A stretch of DNA of 6,452 nt from Rubrivivax sp. (GTDB lineage Bacteria; Pseudomonadota; Gammaproteobacteria; Burkholderiales; Burkholderiaceae_C): the NCBI GenBank assembly GCA_020851615.1, contig JADZCL010000325.1:1-6452 (forward strand), given 5' to 3'. The notes under the pieces were generated by a model that made no database searches, had not been told where the DNA came from, and saw nothing but the letters and a program-made list of their open reading frames with translations. Numbering within the stretch: position 1 is the stretch's first letter; every line of letters starts with the position of its first letter. Below, piece by piece: positions 1 through 6,452 of the stretch. The translations under genes were made by a program, and so were the position numbers.

Positions 1-480
1 GCGGCCGAACAGCTGCGGCGCATTCGCGGGGTCGACGACAAGCACCACCTGACGCTGCTGTGCCGCGACCTCTCGGAGCTGGCGACGTACGCGCGGGTGG
101 ACAACCGCCAGTACCGCATCCTCAAGCTCGGCACCCCGGGGCCCTTCACCTTCATCCTGGAGGCCACCAAGGAGGTGCCGCGGCGGCTGAGCCACCCCTC
201 GCGCCGCACGATCGGCCTGCGCGTGCCCGCGCACAAGGCGCTGCAGGACCTGCTGGCCGAGCTCGGTCAGCCGCTTCTGGGCACCACCCTCATCCCGCCG
301 GGCGCGCACGAGCCGCTCAACGACGCCGAGTCGATCCGTGAACACTGCGAGAAGCTGGTGCAGGCCATCGTCGATGCCGGTGCCTGCCCGATGGAGCCGA
401 CGACCGTGATCGACCTGAGCGGTCGCGAGCCGGTGTTGATGCGCCAGGGGCGCGGCGAGCTGGCGCGGCTGGGGCTATAG
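1..480 (+). CDS. yciO: YciO-type Sua5/YrdC-family protein, 3' part (5' end outside window)
   Basis: The reading frame is open from base 1 and ends at TAG 478-480, giving 159 visible residues. From memory E. coli YciO is about 206 residues, so roughly the first 45 are missing. The visible part follows YciO closely: KHHLTLLCRDLSEL (14-27), TPGPFTFILEATKEVPRRL (45-63), RRTIGLRVP (68-76) and the closing EPTTVIDLSG (132-141). The fold is that of the Sua5/TsaC/YrdC family, whose main members make threonylcarbamoyl-AMP for the t6A modification of tRNA. YciO is a paralogue whose role is less settled, so I do not assign the synthase reaction. The protein is expected to be cytoplasmic, since no signal peptide or membrane segment is visible. 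An internal GTG at 97 lies mid-domain and is not the start. The gene converges on plsY, whose stop is 73 bp away. Confidence 0.9.
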   Translation, partial: AAEQLRRIRGVDDKHHLTLLCRDLSELATYARVDNRQYRILKLGTPGPFTFILEATKEVPRRLSHPSRRTIGLRVPAHKALQDLLAELGQPLLGTTLIPPGAHEPLNDAESIREHCEKLVQAIVDAGACPMEPTTVIDLSGREPVLMRQGRGELARLGL

Positions 481-494
481 CTGGGGCCATAGCC
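473..494 (+). repeat. Inverted repeat over the yciO stop codon
   Basis: GGCTAT (473-478) is repeated inverted as ATAGCC (489-494) around a 10-base spacer, and the left arm overlaps the last codons and stop of the yciO-type gene. Related words, GGCCATAGC and GGCCATGGC, follow directly. The hairpin is short and has no T-run, so any role in 3'-end formation is inference. Confidence 0.3.
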
Positions 495-520
495 GAGGCC
501 ATGGCTGGAACTGGAGCGCG

Positions 521-541
521 GCGCTGGCCCAGGGCCAACGC
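521..541 (-). terminator. Hairpin between convergent yciO and plsY, possible terminator
   Basis: Arms GCGCTGGCC (521-529) and GGCCAACGC (533-541) enclose a CAG loop. On the plus strand one pair is a C-A mismatch. On the minus strand the same position is a U-G wobble, so the nine-pair stem is complete in the plsY transcript, starting 12 bases after its stop codon. No T-run follows on either strand, so this is not a textbook intrinsic terminator. Its place between converging genes is the main support. Confidence 0.4.
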
Positions 542-553
542 AAGCCGCGTGCC

Positions 554-1273
554 TCAGCGTCGGCCCTTGCGCGCGCGGCGTCGGGCACCGGGATGCGTTG
601 GCGCCGCACGCACGGCCGGCGCCGACGCGGGCGCCGGGTGCGAGGTCTTGGTCGCCGCTGCGCCTTCCTTCTGCCCGATCTTCGATTCGCGGCCTGTGAT
701 CAGCTTGCGCATGTTGCCGCCGTGGCGCCACAGCAGCAGCAGACTCATCGCCAGCAGCGGCAGGGACGATGGCCCGCCGCCCCAGATCAGCAGTTGATAG
801 AACGGCGCGCACACCGCCGCGACGATGGCCGCGAGCGACGAATAGCGCAGGAGGCCGGCCACGATCAGCCAGGTGGCCAGCGTGGCCAGGCCCAGCAGCG
901 GGTTCAGCGCCAGCAGCACGCCCGCGGCCGTGGCCACGCCCTTGCCACCCTGGAAGCGGAAGAAGACCGGGAACACGTGGCCGAGGAATGCCGCCAGGCC
1001 CACCCACGCCAACGTGCCTTCGCCAAAGCCCAGGCGCGGAGCCAGCAGGCTTGCCACGAGCACCGGCACGAAGCCCTTGAGCGCATCGAGCACGAGCGTG
1101 AGCACCGCTGCCGTCTTGTTGCCCGAGCGCAGCACATTGGTGGCACCCGGATTGCCGGACCCGTAGCTGCGCGGATCGGCCAGCCCGAGCGCCCGGCTCA
1201 CGATGACGGCAAAGGAGAGCGAGCCGATCAGGTAGCCGACGATGACGGCGGCAAGGCTGGTGGCAAGTGGCAT
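554..1273 (-). CDS. plsY: Glycerol-3-phosphate acyltransferase PlsY (acyl-phosphate dependent)
   Basis: PlsY is an integral inner-membrane enzyme. It transfers an acyl group from acyl-phosphate, supplied by PlsX, to sn-glycerol-3-phosphate, making lysophosphatidic acid, the first step of phospholipid synthesis. The predicted protein has 239 residues. Its three conserved stretches are visible: GSGNPGATNVLRS (38-50), GHVFPVFFRFQGGKGVAT (98-115) and RHGGNMRKLITGRE (183-196). Between them lie hydrophobic segments at about 5-27, 55-78, 86-106, 113-142 and 146-182, fitting a multi-pass protein. The ATG at 1273 is chosen because MPLATSLAAVIVGYLIGSLS is a typical PlsY N-terminus; the frame runs 91 codons further up, but that stretch is Arg/Pro-rich and overlaps rhlE. 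No clear Shine-Dalgarno precedes it. PlsY usually has about 200 residues; here an Ala/Pro/Arg-rich tail (204-239) follows the last motif. A weak -10-like TAAACT lies at 1325-1320 (minus strand). The gene is 103 bp downstream of rhlE. Confidence 0.95.
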   Translation of the reverse strand: MPLATSLAAVIVGYLIGSLSFAVIVSRALGLADPRSYGSGNPGATNVLRSGNKTAAVLTLVLDALKGFVPVLVASLLAPRLGFGEGTLAWVGLAAFLGHVFPVFFRFQGGKGVATAAGVLLALNPLLGLATLATWLIVAGLLRYSSLAAIVAAVCAPFYQLLIWGGGPSSLPLLAMSLLLLWRHGGNMRKLITGRESKIGQKEGAAATKTSHPAPASAPAVRAAPTHPGARRRARKGRR

Positions 1274-1337
1274 GGCGGGCGCTTGGGGGGCGTGGCAGGG
1301 CGCAGCAAGAGAGCGCGGCAGTTTACGTCCGCCCCGG

Positions 1338-1366
1338 CAGCGCCCCGGCCCGTGGCCTGGGCGCTG
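1338..1366 (-). terminator. Strong GC-rich hairpin just downstream of rhlE
   Basis: Two 13-base arms (1338-1350 and 1354-1366) pair with one mismatch around a three-base loop. The outer eight pairs are CAGCGCCC/GGGCGCTG and the inner four are GGCC/GGCC. The stem begins 10 bases after the rhlE TGA (1379-1377). There is no T-run on the minus strand after it, so it may be a Rho-independent-like pause, a 3'-end stabiliser, or a partial terminator between rhlE and plsY. Confidence 0.45.
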
Positions 1367-1376
1367 CGTCGTGCCT

Positions 1377-2765
<1,389 letters not shown>

Positions 2766-2775
2766 CGGGGATCAG

Positions 2776-2793
2776 GGTCCGCGGAAGCGGACC
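2776..2793 (-). promoter_or_regulatory. Hairpin directly upstream of the rhlE start codon
   Basis: GGTCCGC (2776-2782) and GCGGACC (2787-2793) form a perfect seven-pair stem with a four-base loop (GGAA on plus, TTCC on the rhlE strand). It ends 10 bases before the rhlE ATG, where a ribosome would load. The ten bases between, CTGATCCCCG, contain no Shine-Dalgarno. A role in translation control, for example cold- or helicase-dependent opening, is inference. Confidence 0.45.
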
Positions 2794-2909
2794 GGTTGTC
2801 GCTGCCCGCTGCCGCCCGCATGGGGCGCACCAGTCCAGGGCGCGAGAGGTCGTGAAGAAGGCCGGATGCGGCCGCGCCGCGGCAGACTGGGCCTCGCGGT
2901 GCAGGCTGG

Positions 2910-2915
2910 ATTGTA
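2910..2915 (-). promoter_or_regulatory. Possible -10 box of an rhlE promoter
   Basis: The minus strand reads TACAAT here, five of six bases of the sigma-70 -10 consensus, in the 166-bp gap between the response regulator stop and the rhlE start. The matching -35 window overlaps the end of the regulator gene and shows no good TTGACA. If used, the rhlE leader would be about 140 bases. Confidence 0.3.
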
Positions 2916-2931
2916 GGTGCAACGGGGAACT

Positions 2932-3591
2932 TCAGCCGGCCAGGCCCTGGGCCACGGCAAAGCGCGTCAGGCTGGCGACGTCGTGCAGGTCCAGGCGGGC
3001 GATCAGTTCGGCGCGGTGGTACTCGACCGTCTTCACGCTCACGCCCAGGCTGCGCGCGATCTGCTTGTTGGGCTGTCCACGCGCCAGCAGTGCCAGCACT
3101 TCGCGCTGGCGGGTCGTGAGCGCGGGCGTGCTGCGCTCCTGCTCGCGCAGTGCGGCCGCCAGCGTCGGGCTCAGCCAGCGCTGGCCCGCGGTGACGTTGT
3201 GCAGCGCCTGCTCGAGCTCGTCGTGCACGAAGTCCTTGCCGATCACGCCGCAGGCGCCCGAGCGCAGTGCCGCGCGCAGCACCTCGGGTGGGGCCCTCTC
3301 GGCCAGCACGAGGATGCGCACGCGCGGCTGTTGGGCAAGCAGCGCCCGCGCCAGATCGAGTTCCGGCCCCGTGCCGCAGACGCCAGGGCAGGGCTCGAGA
3401 TGCAAGTCCAGCAGCACCAGGTCAGGCTGCAGTTCGCCGCAGGCGCGCAACGCCGCGGCTGCGGTTGCGGCCGTGCCCACGCAGCACCAGCCGGGCATGG
3501 CCTCGAGCAGGGCCGCCAGACCCGCACGCACGACGAGCTGGTCGTCGACGACCAGCACGCGCTGAGCGGTGGGTGGTGAGGCGCGCATCAT
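2932..3591 (-). CDS. NarL/LuxR-type response regulator with an atypical receiver domain
   Basis: The 219-residue protein has a receiver domain (about 11-128) and a LuxR-type helix-turn-helix (about 156-219), the layout of NarL/FixJ two-component regulators that bind DNA after phosphorylation by a sensor kinase. VLVVDD places the acidic pocket at D16-D17, the phospho-acceptor is D62 in LVLLDLHL, and the conserved lysine is K119 in GVIGKD. The DNA-binding part is canonical: LTTRQREVLALLARG, then NKQIARSLGVSVKTVEYH. Oddities: the switch Thr/Ser position is A97, the switch Tyr/Phe position is V116, and the loop after D62 is about five residues longer than in CheY and contains C68 and C72. Two ATGs in tandem (3591 and 3588) could start it; AAGG with an 8-base spacer precedes the first. 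No histidine kinase gene lies in the window, so the partner and targets are unknown. The preceding gene on this strand is the membrane protein at 3692-4111. Confidence 0.88.
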   Translation of the reverse strand: MMRASPPTAQRVLVVDDQLVVRAGLAALLEAMPGWCCVGTAATAAAALRACGELQPDLVLLDLHLEPCPGVCGTGPELDLARALLAQQPRVRILVLAERAPPEVLRAALRSGACGVIGKDFVHDELEQALHNVTAGQRWLSPTLAAALREQERSTPALTTRQREVLALLARGQPNKQIARSLGVSVKTVEYHRAELIARLDLHDVASLTRFAVAQGLAG

Positions 3592-3631
3592 GATGAACGG
3601 GGCCTTGGCATGCCCGGTGTCATCGGCCGCT

Positions 3632-3657
3632 GGCGCCGGAACTGAAGTCCGGGTGCC
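3632..3657 (-). other. Imperfect hairpin between the membrane protein gene and the regulator
   Basis: CCGGA (3636-3640) and TCCGG (3648-3652) pair around a seven-base loop, and the stem is lengthened by GGC/GCC across a small internal loop. It lies about 35 bases past the membrane protein stop codon within the 100-bp gap. With no T-run it is at best a weak terminator or processing site. Confidence 0.25.
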
Positions 3658-3691
3658 GCCAGTCCGCGGCGTGCAGCGGCAGCGGCGTGTC

Positions 3692-4111
3692 TCAAGCCAT
3701 GGGCATGGGCTGGCGGTCGTTGAGCCGGATCCAGCCGCGTCCGATGCGGTAGATCGCCCAGGCGCCCAGCACGATCAGCCCCAGCGCCCAGGTGCCAAAG
3801 CCGATGATCACCAGCATCAGCGGCAGCGAGACGACACCGATCAGCACCGCCCACAGCAGGGCATACCAGAAGGTGCGGATCTGCCAGCTGAAGTGCGATT
3901 CGAGCCAGGTTCCGCGCGCCTGCCCGCGATAGATGTAGTTCACGATCACCGCGATGATGGAGGGCCAGCCGAAGAGGAATGAACCCACGACAGTGGCCGC
4001 GCCGAAGGCGCCCAGGACCAGGCCAAGCGTGTGCAAGCCGTAGACGATGTGCGTCACGCGCAGCAGCGTGCGCTCATCGGGCGACTCGATGGTGGTGATC
4101 GTGCTGTTCAA
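3692..4111 (-). CDS. DUF4870-like small integral membrane protein
   Basis: This 139-residue protein resembles the uncharacterised DUF4870/COG3671 membrane proteins common in Betaproteobacteria; no biochemical role is known to me. Hydrophobic segments lie at about 22-60 (one long or two short spans), 83-104 and 106-122, joined by a conserved polar loop with RGTWLESHFSWQIRTFWYALLW (as RGTWLESHF 66-74 and SWQIRTFWYALLW 75-87). The N-terminus is polar and the C-terminus is short and basic to neutral. I place the start at TTG 4111-4109 because a perfect AAGGAGG stands five bases upstream. An in-frame ATG at 4135 would add MHRHKEDG but has only a weak AGG before it and would sit almost at the predicted transcription start. 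The gene precedes the response regulator by 100 bp on the same strand and is divergent from ettA; a functional link to either is only suggested by position. Confidence 0.8.
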   Translation of the reverse strand: MNSTITTIESPDERTLLRVTHIVYGLHTLGLVLGAFGAATVVGSFLFGWPSIIAVIVNYIYRGQARGTWLESHFSWQIRTFWYALLWAVLIGVVSLPLMLVIIGFGTWALGLIVLGAWAIYRIGRGWIRLNDRQPMPMA

Positions 4112-4116
4112 GCCAT

Positions 4117-4123
4117 CCTCCTT
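4117..4123 (-). promoter_or_regulatory. Perfect Shine-Dalgarno that sets a TTG start
   Basis: The minus strand reads AAGGAGG, a full match to the 16S rRNA tail, followed by ATGGC and then TTG at 4111. It is the only strong ribosome-binding site in the window. If the upstream ATG (4135) were the start, this motif would lie inside codons 5-7 by chance. Confidence 0.65.
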
Positions 4124-4146
4124 GTGCCGGTGCATCCGACCTGCGC

Positions 4147-4175
4147 AATCTTGCCTCGCGGGGCGCAGATTTCAA
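4147..4175 (-). promoter_or_regulatory. Candidate sigma-70 promoter for the DUF4870-like gene
   Basis: On the minus strand TTGAAA (4175-4170, five of six matches to -35) is followed after exactly 17 bases by AAGATT (4152-4147, three of six matches, with A at position 2 and T at position 6). Transcription would start near 4140, leaving about 29 bases before the TTG start. An inverted repeat CTGCGC (4141-4146)/GCGCAG (4163-4168) brackets the -10 and spacer. Confidence 0.4.
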
Positions 4176-4210
4176 GACCCGAGGCGATGGGGGGCGGGCA
4201 AGGCGCGACA

Positions 4211-4226
4211 GGCTGCGTATGCAGCC
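4211..4226 (+). promoter_or_regulatory. Dyad upstream of the ettA -10 box
   Basis: GGCTGC (4211-4216) and GCAGCC (4221-4226) form a perfect inverted repeat around GTAT. With a 17-base spacer the -35 window of the ettA promoter is exactly 4211-4216, so a bound protein would cover it. No regulator family is recognised from the half-site. Confidence 0.4.
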
Positions 4227-4233
4227 GACCGGC

Positions 4234-4239
4234 GATAAT
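4234..4239 (+). promoter_or_regulatory. ettA: Probable -10 box of the ettA promoter
   Basis: GATAAT matches five of six bases of TATAAT and stands out in very GC-rich DNA 90 bp upstream of the ettA start. The -35 window (GGCTGC) is poor, which suggests a weak or activator-dependent promoter. Transcription should start near 4245-4247, giving a leader of about 83 bases. Confidence 0.5.
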
Positions 4240-4243
4240 GCCC

Positions 4244-4265
4244 GGTTCGCGTGCGCACGCGAACC
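4244..4265 (+). repeat. Perfect 22-bp palindrome at the predicted ettA transcription start
   Basis: The half GGTTCGCGTGC (4244-4254) is followed with no spacer by its exact reverse complement GCACGCGAACC (4255-4265). The symmetry stops at 4243/4266. It begins four bases after the -10 box, so it covers the start site and the first part of the leader. It could be an operator, or in RNA a stable 5'-terminal hairpin. Its central 14 bases (4248-4261) alternate strictly pyrimidine-purine. Confidence 0.75.
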
Positions 4266-4305
4266 TGCCGTGCGCCGGCCCTTCCCGGAATCCACTCGAC
4301 TGACC

Positions 4306-4321
4306 CAGGACTGCGGTCCTG
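4306..4321 (+). promoter_or_regulatory. Hairpin directly upstream of the ettA start codon
   Basis: CAGGAC (4306-4311) and GTCCTG (4316-4321) pair perfectly around the loop TGCG. The stem ends seven bases before the ATG at 4329. Those seven bases hold no Shine-Dalgarno; the only AGGA (4307-4310) is inside the stem and 18 bases from the start. Control of ettA translation by this structure is inference. Confidence 0.45.
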
Positions 4322-4328
4322 CATCGCC

Positions 4329-5993
<1,665 letters not shown>

Positions 5994-5994
5994 C

Positions 5995-6010
5995 ACGCGC
6001 CCGAGCGCGT
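5995..6010 (+). other. Short hairpin right after the ettA stop codon
   Basis: ACGCGC (5995-6000) and GCGCGT (6005-6010) pair perfectly around CCGA, starting one base after the ettA TGA. No T-run follows and the next gene starts 25 bases later, so it is more likely an RNA-stabilising or weak pausing element than a full terminator. Confidence 0.3.
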
Positions 6011-6035
6011 CGATCAACCACCACCTGCCACACCG

Positions 6036-6452
6036 ATGACGCTGCGTTCCACCCCGACTCTCGTTGCCCTGGCTGCCGCGCTGGCCAGCGGCGGTTGCGC
6101 CAACCTGCCCGTACCGGCTGCAGCCGCCGCGCCACCGGCGCAGACCGCGGTCGCGGCGGCCGCCCCCGCATCGGCCCCGCCCAAGCCTGCCGCAGCCACG
6201 CCGCCTGGGCAGCCGCAGCCCTTTGCGACGGTGGTCAAGGAGGCGCGGCGCATCGACGGGCTGCTCACCGTCTGGCACAAGGACGACAAGTTCTGGTTCG
6301 AATTGCGCCCCGAGGACTTCGGCAAGCCCTTCTTCTTCGGCCCCAAGATCGCGCAGGGCATCGGCGAGCGCGGCATCTTTGGCGGCAGCATGTTCGGGCG
6401 CTGGGGCAGCTTCGGCCGCCAGCAGACGGTCGAGTTCCGTCGCCTGCACAAC
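6036..6452 (+). CDS. Lipoprotein-like zinc-dependent metalloprotease, DUF5118/DUF5117 type, N-terminal part
   Basis: The frame is open to the right edge, giving 139 residues of a larger protein. An N-terminal signal (R4, then hydrophobic 8-18) ends in ALASGGC, with C21 as the likely lipidated cysteine; the residue three before it is Ser rather than the usual Leu, so the lipobox is relaxed. An Ala/Pro-rich linker (about 25-62) follows. Then PFATVVKEARRIDGLLTVW (62-80) and KFWFELRPEDFGKPFFFGPK (85-104) match the start of the family I know as bacterial zinc metalloproteases with DUF5118 and DUF5117 domains. The HExxH zinc site of that family lies far downstream and is not in the window, so protease activity cannot be confirmed here. 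The protein is expected to be an exported, membrane-anchored envelope protein. The ATG at 6036 is the first start after the ettA stop in the same frame; no Shine-Dalgarno precedes it. It may be co-transcribed with ettA. Confidence 0.8.
   Translation, partial: MTLRSTPTLVALAAALASGGCANLPVPAAAAAPPAQTAVAAAAPASAPPKPAAATPPGQPQPFATVVKEARRIDGLLTVWHKDDKFWFELRPEDFGKPFFFGPKIAQGIGERGIFGGSMFGRWGSFGRQQTVEFRRLHN

Noticed and set aside
2852..3579. Two overlapping plus-strand open frames antisense to the response regulator
   Set aside because: They overlap each other and the regulator, and neither has a recognisable fold or ribosome-binding site.
3588..3854. Minus-strand frame of 88 codons between the regulator and the membrane protein gene
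   Set aside because: It runs out of frame through the 3' part of the membrane protein gene, has a His/Ala/Arg-rich product and is best explained as a shadow.
4251..4328. Upstream GTG start for EttA adding 26 residues
   Set aside because: The added residues do not resemble EttA, and the GTG lies within the palindrome at the predicted transcription start.

Overview
The window looks like ordinary chromosomal housekeeping DNA from a GC-rich betaproteobacterium. I would guess Burkholderiales, perhaps the Rubrivivax/Leptothrix/Methylibium side. The basis is strong G/C third-position bias, protein sequences close to proteobacterial YciO, PlsY, RhlE and EttA, and the DUF4870-type and DUF5117-type proteins common in that order. 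The lineage is inferred from recognition, not from a search. I see no mobile element, CRISPR array, tRNA, rRNA or phage gene.

Layout from left to right. Positions 1-480 (+) hold the 3' part of a yciO-type gene. It converges on a run of four minus-strand genes: plsY (554-1273), the DEAD-box RNA helicase gene rhlE (1377-2765), a NarL/LuxR-type response regulator (2932-3591) and a small DUF4870-like membrane protein (3692-4111). In transcription order these read membrane protein, regulator, rhlE, plsY. Gaps of 100-166 bp separate them, so they need not form one operon. A divergent control region (about 4112-4328) separates the membrane protein gene from ettA (4329-5993, +), an ABC-F translation factor. 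After 42 bp a lipoprotein-like zinc metalloprotease gene (6036 onward, +) begins and runs off the right edge. No gene-free stretch exceeds 300 bp; the longest is the divergent region.

The genes do not form an obvious pathway. Three act on RNA or translation (the YciO-type Sua5/YrdC-family protein, RhlE, EttA), PlsY makes the first phospholipid acyl ester, and the regulator, membrane protein and metalloprotease have unknown targets. I do not see an undescribed multi-gene system. The most notable items are small. A perfect 22-bp palindrome lies just downstream of the probable ettA -10 box, with a second dyad just upstream of that box. Hairpins sit directly in front of the rhlE and ettA start codons, neither of which has a Shine-Dalgarno sequence. 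The membrane protein gene has a perfect Shine-Dalgarno that points to a TTG start. The response regulator receiver keeps its acidic pocket and phospho-acceptor but lacks the conserved Thr/Ser and Tyr/Phe switch residues and carries a Cys-containing insertion.
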